Part shown: positions 24,726-32,761 of the stretch, piece by piece
Layout: each line of letters starts with the position of its first letter
How positions within the stretch are numbered: position 1 is the stretch's first letter
Source of the DNA: Celeribacter neptunius
GTDB lineage: Bacteria > Pseudomonadota > Alphaproteobacteria > Rhodobacterales > Rhodobacteraceae
Direction: 5' to 3'
Length of the DNA: 64,000 nucleotides
Assembly (NCBI RefSeq): GCF_900113955.1
Contig: NZ_FORH01000006.1
Location: 1 to 64,000 of the forward strand
The notes under the pieces: generated by a model
Databases searched by the model: none
What the model saw: the letters and a program-made list of their open reading frames with translations, nothing else
What the model was told of the DNA's origin: nothing
Position numbers and translations under genes: made by a program

Positions 24726-26039
24726 TCAACCGGCGACCAGCCAGAGCGAGATTGCCGGGAAGGCAATCAGGATCAACAGGCGCAGGATGTCGGCGATCCA
24801 GAAGGGCAGGATGCCTTTGAAGATCGTCTTGAGCGAAAGATCCGGCATGGTCGCCTTGAGCACGAAGACATTCATGCCCACCGGCGGGGTGATCAGGGAA
24901 ATCTCGGTCACCACGACCACCACGATGCCGAACCAGATCAGCGCGTATTCCGGATCGTACAAAAGGTCGAGACCGAAATCGAGCTGATACATCAGCGGAT
25001 AGAAAATCGGCACGGTCAAGAGGATCATCGACAGGCTTTCCAAAACGGTGCCGAGGATCAGGTAGATCACGATGATCATCGCCATGACGACCCAGGCATT
25101 GACGTCGAGCCCTTCGACGAACGAGGCCAGTTCATCCGGCAGACCGGCGAGGTTGATGTAGTTGGAAAACACTTCCGCGCCGATGATCACGAGAAAGATC
25201 ATCGCAGTGCTGATCGCGGTTTCCATCAGCGATTGCCAGACCTCGGCGAATTTGGCGTGACCGGTCACGATCACCATCAAAAGCGCCATGCCCGCGCCCA
25301 TGCCTGCGGCTTCGATGGGGGTGAAGAACCCGCCATAGATGCCGATCATGATAAAGGCGAAAAGCGCAACCGAGAGGATCACCCCGTAGAGACCCTCGAC
25401 CGGGTGGTCGTCCAGATCGTAGTCCTTCGGCGCCAGTTTCGGATTGACCAGAACGGCGGCCCAGACGGCCAGAACATAGCCCAAGAGGCCCAGAAGACCG
25501 GGGATGACGCCCGCGAGGAACAGCAGCCCGATATCGCTCTCGGTCAGGATGCCGTAGATGATCAGGATCACCGAGGGCGGAATGAGAATGCCAAGCGTGC
25601 CGCCCGCCGCGATGGCGCCGGCGGAGAGGCTGTCGGAATAGCCGAACCGGCGCAACGAGGGCATGGCGACCTTGGACATGGTCGCAGCCGTGGCGAGCGA
25701 GGAGCCGGACACCGCGGAAAACCCACCACAGGACAGCACGGCGGCCATGGCAAGGCCACCGGGCAGATGCCGCACGAGGCGCTGGGTGGCGGAAAACAGA
25801 CCCGAGGCAACACCCGAATGTGCCAGAAGGTTGCCCATGAAAATGAACAGCGGGATCACCGACAGAGAGTAGGAAAACACCGTGTCGAACGCGGTGGTCG
25901 ACAGCATGGTCAAGGCCACGGGCACGCCCCGCAACAGGGCGAAGCCGACGGTGCCAACCACGATCATGGCGATGGCGATCGGCACGCGGAACACCGCGAG
26001 CCCCAGCAAGATGATGGTGGCGATCAACGGTTCCAGCAT
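24726..26039 (-). CDS. TRAP transporter large permease (DctM family)
   Basis: 437-residue multi-pass membrane protein and ion-coupled transport subunit of a TRAP system. Family features are the internal-repeat-like LPGGLAMAAVLSCGGFSAVSG near residue 90 and GGTLGILIPPSVILIIYG near 145, plus the late VTEISLITPPVGMNVFVL. About 12 hydrophobic segments. It starts 1 bp after dctQ stops. Inferred to import 4-hydroxyphenylacetate, homoprotocatechuate or a related aromatic acid, replacing the HpaX carrier of enteric bacteria. Confidence 0.93.
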   Translation of the reverse strand: MLEPLIATIILLGLAVFRVPIAIAMIVVGTVGFALLRGVPVALTMLSTTAFDTVFSYSLSVIPLFIFMGNLLAHSGVASGLFSATQRLVRHLPGGLAMAAVLSCGGFSAVSGSSLATAATMSKVAMPSLRRFGYSDSLSAGAIAAGGTLGILIPPSVILIIYGILTESDIGLLFLAGVIPGLLGLLGYVLAVWAAVLVNPKLAPKDYDLDDHPVEGLYGVILSVALFAFIMIGIYGGFFTPIEAAGMGAGMALLMVIVTGHAKFAEVWQSLMETAISTAMIFLVIIGAEVFSNYINLAGLPDELASFVEGLDVNAWVVMAMIIVIYLILGTVLESLSMILLTVPIFYPLMYQLDFGLDLLYDPEYALIWFGIVVVVVTEISLITPPVGMNVFVLKATMPDLSLKTIFKGILPFWIADILRLLILIAFPAISLWLVAG

Positions 26040-26040
26040 G

Positions 26041-26541
26041 TCAGACCTCCTGACGCAGATGTTCGGGAATGAGCGCGACCATGCCGCTGAGCAGATAGGT
26101 CAGCGCCGCCAGCGCCGCCACGGGCCAGACCGGCAGGGCGAGATCGTTGGTCCGCGCGCCTTCCTCCATCAGGCCCAGCCCATGTGAGGCGACGGTCCAG
26201 CTGAGGATGAAAAACACCACGGCCATCATCGTGCCGCCAAAGCGCCCGGCGAGGCGCTGGGTGTTGTTGGACCAGACCTGGCTCAACAGATCCACCTCGA
26301 CATGCGCGCCTTTGAGCGTGGTCAGGGGCAGCGCGGTCAGCACCAGATCGGCGAGAAGGATTTGCGTCAATTCGAACGCGCCGGGCAGGGGGCGGTCAAA
26401 GACATAGCGTCCGATCACATCCACGACCGTCACCGCCACCATCATCAGGATGAGGGCCGCAGCGAAAGCGGGCAAGACGCGTTCCACGAAGAAACGAAGC
26501 CCCCTGAGGGGCTTCGAGTTGAGATTGTCGAGGGAGCTCAT
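26041..26541 (-). CDS. TRAP transporter small permease (DctQ family)
   Basis: 166-residue membrane protein with four hydrophobic helices (about 18-40, 52-70, 90-112 and 133-153), the usual DctQ layout, including the conserved VDVIGRYVFDRPLPGAFE stretch. Start overlaps the dctP stop by 4 bp (26538-26541). Confidence 0.9.
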   Translation of the reverse strand: MSSLDNLNSKPLRGLRFFVERVLPAFAAALILMMVAVTVVDVIGRYVFDRPLPGAFELTQILLADLVLTALPLTTLKGAHVEVDLLSQVWSNNTQRLAGRFGGTMMAVVFFILSWTVASHGLGLMEEGARTNDLALPVWPVAALAALTYLLSGMVALIPEHLRQEV

Positions 26542-27560
26542 TGTGCAGGCTTTGCGGTCTGCATGGCGGCCAGCGCTGCGGCACCTTCAAAACCTTGTGC
26601 GGTAACCGCTTCGACCCAGGCGTCTTCGAGCGGGGTGGCAATGGCTTCGATCTGGGCCAGAACGGCGTCATCAGCCGGGTAGACCTTGATGCCCGCCTTG
26701 CCGGTGGCGTCATAGCCGGTCGCATCCGCATCGTCCCAGGCCTTGCCTGCCAGTTCGGAAAAGGCGGCCCCGGAGACGGACATGATCGCCTCCTGGTCTT
26801 CGGCGGAAATGCTGTCCCATTTGCCTTCGTTCATCACGAGGAACCACGACGTGTTGTAGAGCCCGCCGGGGACGGTCATCACATCGGTGATGTGTTTGTC
26901 GAGTTTGAAGGCGCGCACGGAGTCCATCGCCATGCAAAGCCCGTCGATCACACCGCGGGTTAGCTTTTCATAGACTTCGCCGGAGGACATGAAGAGGGTG
27001 GTGGCGCCAAGGCCGTTCATCAGATCGGCCGGGTAGCCGCCCGGGGTGCGGACCTTGAAGCCGCCGAAATCGTCGGGGGCGGCGAAATTGCGATCCTTGG
27101 ACAAGAGAACGCCCGGACCGTGGGTGAAGAGGCCCAGCACATGGGTGCCTTCGTGTTCGCCCGCGGCGTCAAGCTCCTGGGTGTAGACGTTCCAGAAATT
27201 CGTCGAGGTGGTCACCGCGTCATCGCCCAGGAAAGAGAACTGACCCACGCGGGAGCGCAGAAAACGGTCGTCGCTGGTGAAGCTGTGCAGACCGTAGGTG
27301 ATGTCGGCCACACCGTCGCGGGCCATGTCAAAATGCGCGGGCGGCGCACCCAGCGGCTTGGCCAGCACGCGGATGGTGACGCGGCCCTCGGTCACCTCTT
27401 CGACCTGCGCGGCCCAGGGCTTGATCGCGCCGACGACCAGCGGATGGCGCGGCGGCAGCCAGCTGGAGAGCACAAGCTCGGTTTCCGCGAAAGCGGGCAT
27501 GGCGCTCAGCGCGGCGGCAAGCGCCGTTCCGGTCATAAAGGCGCGTTTGGTAATGTTCAT
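26538..27560 (-). CDS. TRAP transporter periplasmic binding protein (DctP family)
   Basis: 340-residue solute receptor with a signal peptide ending near AFAETEL (about residue 25). The DctP-fold features include ITIRVLAKPLG-like strands, MFSSG-type LFMSSGEVYEKLTRGVIDG (about residues 185-203) and the conserved Arg in FGGFKVRTPGG, which normally salt-bridges the ligand carboxylate. GGGAGG precedes the ATG. The long leader contains an HpaR-type box (27654-27665). Unlike the other receptors in this window, it overlaps its permease gene and has no hairpin after it. Confidence 0.92.
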   Translation of the reverse strand: MNITKRAFMTGTALAAALSAMPAFAETELVLSSWLPPRHPLVVGAIKPWAAQVEEVTEGRVTIRVLAKPLGAPPAHFDMARDGVADITYGLHSFTSDDRFLRSRVGQFSFLGDDAVTTSTNFWNVYTQELDAAGEHEGTHVLGLFTHGPGVLLSKDRNFAAPDDFGGFKVRTPGGYPADLMNGLGATTLFMSSGEVYEKLTRGVIDGLCMAMDSVRAFKLDKHITDVMTVPGGLYNTSWFLVMNEGKWDSISAEDQEAIMSVSGAAFSELAGKAWDDADATGYDATGKAGIKVYPADDAVLAQIEAIATPLEDAWVEAVTAQGFEGAAALAAMQTAKPAQ

Positions 27561-27653
27561 ACTGATCCTCCCAGTTTGAGATGAGGGACTTGGCGCTCAT
27601 GTATGTGTCTCCTCCTCCGAAGCCAGAAGACACGCACCTCATCCACAATTAAG

Positions 27654-27665
27654 TTAACATGTTAA
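27654..27665. promoter_or_regulatory. HpaR-type operator box B
   Basis: Perfect 12-bp palindrome TTAACATGTTAA about 95 bp upstream of the dctP start, in the gap between hpaI and dctP. It suggests the TRAP genes have their own promoter under the same repressor as the ring-cleavage operon. Confidence 0.65.
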
Positions 27666-27711
27666 TTTAGGTGCGGGCAAGCATTGCCGCCCGGCACCGA
27701 TCACATTGGCG

Positions 27712-28473
27712 TCAGGAAAACTTGGCTTTCAGCCCCGTCAACCCGGCCCGCAGCACGCCGACATCAGAGCCGACGGCGAGGAATTCCACGCCCAACTCAC
27801 GATAGGACTGCGCAAGTTTCTGATCCGACGTCAGAATACCTGCCGCCTTGCCCGCTGCCTTGATGCGCTTGAGCGTGTCGACCACGACCTCCTGCACTTC
27901 AGGCGCGCCGGGCCTGCCGAGATAACCCATGTCGGCGGCCAGATCGGCAGGGCCGACAAAGACGCCATCGACGCCCTCGATCGCGAGAATCGCATCGAGC
28001 GCCGCGACACCCGCCATGCTTTCGACCTGAACGAGGACGCAGACCTCGTCATTGGCGGTCTGAAGATAATCGGGGATGCCGTTGTACTCGGAGGCACGCG
28101 CCAGCGCCGCGCCGACACCCCGCACACCAAGGGGCGGGTATTTCATCGAGCGCACGACCTCGGCGGCCTGATCGCCGCTCTCGATCATCGGCACCAGCAG
28201 GGTTTGCGTGCCGATGTCGAGCATCTGTTTGATCTCGGCGCGGTTGTCGTCGCGGGTGCGCACGATCACCTGGCTTTTGTCGCCGGCGCCACGCAATTGG
28301 GCGAGCACATCGCGCAGCCCATTGGGTCCGTGTTCGCCGTCGATCAAGAGCCAGTCAAAGCCGATCCCAGCGGCCAGTTCGGCGGCTGACGGATCGCCCA
28401 AGCCCAGCCAGAGGCCGATCTGAACGTCACCCGCCTTGAGGCGGGCTTTGAAGGTGTTTTTTGAAGCAGGCAT
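27712..28473 (-). CDS. hpaI: 4-hydroxy-2-oxoheptane-1,7-dioate aldolase (HpaI)
   Basis: 253-residue class II pyruvate aldolase of the HpcH/HpaI family. It splits the hydrated ring-cleavage product to pyruvate and succinate semialdehyde. Motifs are FDWLLIDGEHGPNG (about 45-58), the metal-ligand region FVGPADLAADMGYLG and VQVESMAGVAALDAI. ATG at 28473 has GGGAGG upstream. The longer frame to 28554 covers the end of hpaH. It follows hpaH by 11 bp and closes the main hpa transcription unit. Confidence 0.93.
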   Translation of the reverse strand: MPASKNTFKARLKAGDVQIGLWLGLGDPSAAELAAGIGFDWLLIDGEHGPNGLRDVLAQLRGAGDKSQVIVRTRDDNRAEIKQMLDIGTQTLLVPMIESGDQAAEVVRSMKYPPLGVRGVGAALARASEYNGIPDYLQTANDEVCVLVQVESMAGVAALDAILAIEGVDGVFVGPADLAADMGYLGRPGAPEVQEVVVDTLKRIKAAGKAAGILTSDQKLAQSYRELGVEFLAVGSDVGVLRAGLTGLKAKFS

Positions 28474-28484
28474 CTGGTCCTCCC

Positions 28485-29285
28485 TTATTCGAAATTGACG
28501 GAGACGGTGCCGAAAGGACCGTAATCGGCCTCGATCCTGGTGCCCGAGGGGCATTCGATCGGCGCGATGAAGGAGCCCGCGAGCACAACCTGGCCCACCT
28601 CGATGCGCTGGCCGTATTGGCTCATGCGCTCGGACAGCCAGACGATGCCCATCACCGGATCGTTCAACACGGCGGCGCCAAGACCGGTCGAAACGACCTC
28701 GTCATTCTTGCTGAGGATCGCCCCGACCCAGCGCAGATCGAACGCCTCGGGCGCGTGGCGTTGTGGCCCCAAGACGATGCCCCCGTTGGCGGCATTGTCG
28801 GACACGGTGTCAAAGATGACGCGGGTTTTGCCGGTCTGAGGGTCGGCGCGCAGGATGCGGGTGTCGAGGATCTCAATCGCGGGGGCGACGAAATCCGTCG
28901 CCGCCAAGACATCCTCCCGCGTGACCTTGCCCTCGAGCGGGGATTTCATCACGAAAGCGATCTCGGCCTCGATGCGCGGCTGGATGAAACGGTCGGCGGG
29001 CACGGTGCAGCCATCCGCAAAATCCATGTCGTCATAGATCACGCCGCTGTCCGGCGTCGTGATCCCCAGAGCGTCCTGCATGACCTTCGAGGTCAGGCCG
29101 ATCTTCCAACCGATGATCTCGCGGCCCTGCGCCAGTTTCTGCGCCATTTGCGCAGATTGGATCTCATAGGCGTCATCCAGCGTGATATCTGGATGTTTGA
29201 GCGACAACAGCCCGATCTGTTGGCGCGTCTCTTCGGCAGTGAGGAGCGCGGCGGCGGCCGCATCGATGTCGGATTGGGCGAGCAT
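28485..29285 (-). CDS. hpaH: 2-oxo-hept-4-ene-1,7-dioate hydratase (HpaH)
   Basis: 266-residue hydratase of the fumarylacetoacetate-hydrolase-like fold (MhpD/HpaH group), adding water to the decarboxylated, isomerised product. Motifs: GWKIGLTSKVMQDALGI, RIEAEIAFVMKSPLEG (metal Glu pair) and GSFIAPIECPSGT. The start is either GTG at 29288 or ATG at 29285. Both overlap the TGA of the preceding FAH-family gene, so the two are coupled. Confidence 0.92.
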   Translation of the reverse strand: MLAQSDIDAAAAALLTAEETRQQIGLLSLKHPDITLDDAYEIQSAQMAQKLAQGREIIGWKIGLTSKVMQDALGITTPDSGVIYDDMDFADGCTVPADRFIQPRIEAEIAFVMKSPLEGKVTREDVLAATDFVAPAIEILDTRILRADPQTGKTRVIFDTVSDNAANGGIVLGPQRHAPEAFDLRWVGAILSKNDEVVSTGLGAAVLNDPVMGIVWLSERMSQYGQRIEVGQVVLAGSFIAPIECPSGTRIEADYGPFGTVSVNFE

Positions 29286-30157
29286 CACTCGTCCTCCACA
29301 CCGTTGCGCAGCATGCCGATGCCCTCGGCCTCGACCTCGACCACGTCGCCCGGCTTGAGCCAGATCGGCGGATCGAAGCGCGCACCGGCACCCGTCGGCG
29401 TGCCGCAGACGATGACGTCACCCGGCACCAGCGTGCAGAACGTGGAGACATAGTTCACGATGAAGCGGAAATCGAACATCATGTTCGAGGTCCGGTCCTG
29501 CTGGCGCACTTCACCGTTCACGCGGGTGGTCAGCTCGATATCGTCGAGCTGGGAGGCGTTGCGGAAGGGGACGAGCCACGGGCCGATGGAACCGGTGCTG
29601 TCCCAGTTCTTGCCTTGGGTCACGTTGAATTTCGCGTGGCGGACCCAATCGCGGATCGTGCCTTCGTTACACAGCGTCAGCGCGGCGATGTGATCATAGG
29701 CATCTTCCTTCGCGATGCGGCGACCGCTTTTGCCGATGACGATGGTGACCTCGCCCTCGTAGTCGAGCTGATCGCTTTCCGGCGGGCGCACGAGATTGCC
29801 GTCATGGCCGGTAAACGAGCGCGGGAAGCGGATGAACATCGAAGGTTTCGTCGGCTGCGACTGACCGTCTTTGTATTCCGCGTTACGGTCCGGGAAGTTC
29901 ACGCCGATACAGATCAGCTTTTCAGGGCGTGCGATCGGGATGAGGTAGGTGACATCCTCTTCGCGGTAGGTCGGCGCGCGGCCTTCGGAGGATTTGAGCA
30001 CCTCTTCGAGCGCACCGGCCTCGACCACCTCTTGCAGCGTGGCGAAACGGCTGCCGTATTCGGGCGTCATGTCGATGATGCCGGCGTCAGTGACCACGCC
30101 GTAACGGTCGGCACCATTGGCGTGAAAGGCGGCAATGCGGGCTGGAATGGGTTTCAT
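29285..30157 (-). CDS. hpaG: Fumarylacetoacetate-hydrolase-family decarboxylase/isomerase (HpaG-like)
   Basis: 290-residue FAH-fold enzyme. Metal-binding acidic residues lie in LDYEGEVTIVIGK (about 135-147), with ICIGVNFPDRNAEYKD before and GDVIVCGTPTGAG after. In enteric bacteria HpaG is a two-unit protein of about 430 residues that both decarboxylates and isomerises. Here a single-unit protein stands with a separate HpaF isomerase, so decarboxylation of 5-oxopent-3-ene-1,2,5-tricarboxylate is the most likely role. It lies 14 bp after the succinate-semialdehyde dehydrogenase gene. Confidence 0.85.
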   Translation of the reverse strand: MKPIPARIAAFHANGADRYGVVTDAGIIDMTPEYGSRFATLQEVVEAGALEEVLKSSEGRAPTYREEDVTYLIPIARPEKLICIGVNFPDRNAEYKDGQSQPTKPSMFIRFPRSFTGHDGNLVRPPESDQLDYEGEVTIVIGKSGRRIAKEDAYDHIAALTLCNEGTIRDWVRHAKFNVTQGKNWDSTGSIGPWLVPFRNASQLDDIELTTRVNGEVRQQDRTSNMMFDFRFIVNYVSTFCTLVPGDVIVCGTPTGAGARFDPPIWLKPGDVVEVEAEGIGMLRNGVEDE

Positions 30158-30171
30158 AGGGCGTGCCTTTC

Positions 30172-31620
30172 TCAGACGATCCCGCCGAAGCAGAGATATT
30201 TGATTTCAACGAATTCCTCGATGCCGTATTTGGAGCCTTCGCGGCCCAGACCCGAGGACTTGATCCCGCCAAAGGGGGCTTCGGCGGTAGAGATGAGACC
30301 GGTGTTGATGCCGACCATGCCGTATTCGAGCTGTTCGCCGACCTTCCACGCGCGTGCGAGATCGCGGGTGTAGAAATAGGAGGCGAGGCCGAATTCAGTG
30401 TCGTTGGACATCGCCACGACATCGGCGTCCGTGTCGAATTTGAACAGGGGGGCGACGGGGCCAAAGGTTTCCTCAGATGCCACGGCCATGTCCTGGGTCA
30501 CGCCCTTGATCACGGTCGGCTCGAAGAACAGCCCCCCCAGCGCGTGCGGCTTGCCGCCTTGGATGACGGTGGCGCCTTTGCCGGTGGCGTCGGCGATATG
30601 TTCCTGCACCTTGGCGACGGCATTGTCGTCAATGAGCGGGCCGAACACGGTGTCCGCGTCCATGCCGTCGCCGACTTTCAGCGTCGACAGGCGCTTGCCG
30701 AGTTTCTCGGCGAAGGCGTCATAGACACCGGATTGCACGTAGATGCGGTTGGCGCAGACGCAGGTCTGGCCGTTGTTGCGGAATTTGGAGATGATCGCGC
30801 CTTCGACCGCCGCGTCGAGATCGGCGTCGTCGAACACGATGAAGGGCGCGTTGCCGCCCAGTTCGAGCGCGAGCTTTTTGACGGTCGGCGCACATTGGCG
30901 CATCAGTTCCACGCCAACCTCGGTCGAGCCGGTGAAGGTCAGTTTGCGCACCACATCCGAGCTGGTCATCACGCCGCCAATTTCCCGCGCGGAGCCGGTG
31001 AGCACAGAGAAGAGACCAGAGGGCAGGCCCGCACGTTCGGCCAGAACCGCCAGCGCGATGGCCGAAAACGGCGTTTGCCCGGCAGGTTTCAACACGATGG
31101 AACAGCCTGCGGCCAGTGCCGGGCCCGCCTTGCGGGTGATCATCGCATTGGGGAAGTTCCACGGTGTGATCGCGGCGACAACACCGATGGGTTGCTTGAT
31201 GACCACGATGCGCTTGTCGGCGGCGTGGCCTGGAATGACGTCGCCGTAAACGCGGCGGGCTTCTTCGGCGAACCATTCGATGAAGGAGGCGCCGTAGAGA
31301 ATTTCGCCCTTGGCCTCTGCCAAAGGCTTGCCCTGTTCGAGGGTCAGGATTTCTGCCAGATCGTCGGCGTTTTCCACCATCAGATCATACCAGCGGCGCA
31401 GCACGGTGGCGCGCTCTTTCGCGGTTTTGGCAGCCCAGTCTTTTTGTGCAGCCTCAGCAGCGGCAATGGCGGCTTCGGTCTCTTTCGCGCCCAAGCGCGG
31501 CACGCGACCGATCACCTCGCCCGTGGCCGGATTGGTCACATTGATCCCGTCGTCGCCAGCGGCGATCCACTCGGCGCCGACAAGGGCGGCCTCTTTCATC
31601 AGTGTCGGGTCTTTGAGCAT
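30172..31620 (-). CDS. gabD: Succinate-semialdehyde dehydrogenase (GabD type)
   Basis: 482-residue ALDH of the GabD branch: ITPWNFPNAMITRKAGPALA, LALELGGNAPFIVFDDADL (general base) and FRNNGQTCVCANRIYV (catalytic Cys). It would oxidise the succinate semialdehyde released by HpaI to succinate, finishing the route into the TCA cycle. It lies between the ring-cleavage dioxygenase gene and hpaG. A 9-bp-stem hairpin precedes it. Confidence 0.92.
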   Translation of the reverse strand: MLKDPTLMKEAALVGAEWIAAGDDGINVTNPATGEVIGRVPRLGAKETEAAIAAAEAAQKDWAAKTAKERATVLRRWYDLMVENADDLAEILTLEQGKPLAEAKGEILYGASFIEWFAEEARRVYGDVIPGHAADKRIVVIKQPIGVVAAITPWNFPNAMITRKAGPALAAGCSIVLKPAGQTPFSAIALAVLAERAGLPSGLFSVLTGSAREIGGVMTSSDVVRKLTFTGSTEVGVELMRQCAPTVKKLALELGGNAPFIVFDDADLDAAVEGAIISKFRNNGQTCVCANRIYVQSGVYDAFAEKLGKRLSTLKVGDGMDADTVFGPLIDDNAVAKVQEHIADATGKGATVIQGGKPHALGGLFFEPTVIKGVTQDMAVASEETFGPVAPLFKFDTDADVVAMSNDTEFGLASYFYTRDLARAWKVGEQLEYGMVGINTGLISTAEAPFGGIKSSGLGREGSKYGIEEFVEIKYLCFGGIV

Positions 31621-31653
31621 GGGGATGTCCTCGAAAACAGGTCTTGTATGTGG

Positions 31654-31681
31654 GGGACAGGCACATGGTCGCGCCTGTCCC
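31654..31681 (-). promoter_or_regulatory. Intercistronic hairpin before gabD
   Basis: GGGACAGGC (31654-31662) pairs perfectly with GCCTGTCCC (31673-31681), loop of 10 nt. Together with 32719-32744 it brackets the VOC dioxygenase gene. Possible processing or stability element. Confidence 0.5.
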
Positions 31682-31698
31682 GGAGGTGTGATGTCGCC

Positions 31699-32679
31699 TT
31701 ACGGCGCGATGATCGGGGAGGCCGCGAGCGTGCTTTCCTGCGGCGCGATGCCTTTGAAGGTGGAACCGTGCTCGAACCAGCTGCGCGGCGCGGGTGCGCC
31801 CCAGAGCGTCTGGCGCTGCGGGTCTTTCAGATCCCATTTGATCGCCTCGAGATCCGGGTCGACCGTCTGGTAGTCGGAGCAATAGATCTCGATCCGGTGC
31901 CCATCGGGGTCCAGGATGTAGAGGAAGAAGGCGTTGGAAATGCCGTGACGGCCCGGACCGCGCTCGATGTTGGTCACGTAACCGGTGGTGGCCATCAGGT
32001 CGCACAGATCGATGATGTTCAAAGGTGTCGGCACCCAGAAAGCCGTGTGGTGCAGGCGCGGGCCCAGACCGTTGGTGAAGGCAATGTCATGCACGCCGCC
32101 CTTGCGGTGGGTCCAGGCGGCCCAGAGCTTGCCGCTCTCTTCGTCCTCGGTGTACTCGGTGACGCGGAAGCCGATCTCGTTATAGAAGGCAACGCTTTCG
32201 TCCACCGACGGCGAGTAGCAGTTGAAATGGTCGATCCGCAGCGGTTTGACGCCGTGGTAGAGCTCGTATTTCTGGTGGATCGGCGACAGGCGGTCCATCT
32301 GGAAATAGAACTCGATCGGCATGCCGTAATTGTCGACGGTGGCCAGCGTGCGGCCCTGATAGGGACGCTCGACCCACTCGGTCGCGTGGCCTTTGGATGT
32401 GAACCAGGCTTCGGCCTTGTCCAACTCTTCTTCGGCGAAGACCTTGAAGGACAGGGATTTCACTTCGCTGACGTCGGATTTCTGCAGCACCATGCAGTGG
32501 TGACCACGCTCTTCGAGCGCGCGCATGTAAACGGTGTCGGCGTCTTCATCGGTGACCTGAAGGCCGAGGATGTCGACGTAGAATTTGCGGGAGGCGGCAA
32601 CGTCTTTCACACCGAACACAACGTGGCTCAGGCGGATGATGTTGAACGGGGGATAGAGATTTGGGGCCGGGATGGGCAT
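31699..32679 (-). CDS. Homoprotocatechuate 2,3-dioxygenase, class I (vicinal-oxygen-chelate type)
   Basis: 326-residue two-module VOC-fold extradiol dioxygenase, matching the Brevibacterium/Arthrobacter HPCD/MndD type. The metal triad is visible as His in RIDHFNCYSPSV, His in GPRLHHTAFWV and Glu in DPDGHRIEIYCSD, corresponding to His155, His214 and Glu267 of the Brevibacterium enzyme. Fe(II) or Mn(II) is expected. The start at 32679 (MPIPAPN) follows a purine-rich AAGAGAG. The open frame upstream is a shadow of hpaE. It sits in the position of hpaD within the operon, between hpaE and gabD, flanked by two hairpins. It is not homologous to the class III enzyme at 23753. Confidence 0.93.
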   Translation of the reverse strand: MPIPAPNLYPPFNIIRLSHVVFGVKDVAASRKFYVDILGLQVTDEDADTVYMRALEERGHHCMVLQKSDVSEVKSLSFKVFAEEELDKAEAWFTSKGHATEWVERPYQGRTLATVDNYGMPIEFYFQMDRLSPIHQKYELYHGVKPLRIDHFNCYSPSVDESVAFYNEIGFRVTEYTEDEESGKLWAAWTHRKGGVHDIAFTNGLGPRLHHTAFWVPTPLNIIDLCDLMATTGYVTNIERGPGRHGISNAFFLYILDPDGHRIEIYCSDYQTVDPDLEAIKWDLKDPQRQTLWGAPAPRSWFEHGSTFKGIAPQESTLAASPIIAP

Positions 32680-32718
32680 GTCTCTTACTCTCTTCTTCTT
32701 GTGCGATTGTCGTTTGTG

Positions 32719-32744
32719 GGAGAGGTGATCTACGCCACCTCTCC
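32719..32744 (-). promoter_or_regulatory. Intercistronic hairpin between hpaE and the VOC dioxygenase gene
   Basis: GGAGAGGTG (32719-32727) pairs perfectly with CACCTCTCC (32736-32744), loop of 8 nt. It lies inside the transcribed operon. Confidence 0.5.
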
Positions 32745-32761
32745 GAAGATCATGAAGCGCG

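Noticed and set aside
27328-27600. Possible leader frame starting at ATG 27600 with a strong GGAGGAGG in front of dctP
   Set aside because: The ribosome site is good, but the frame runs out of phase deep into dctP and its translation becomes Arg/Ala-rich shadow. A very short leader peptide cannot be excluded.
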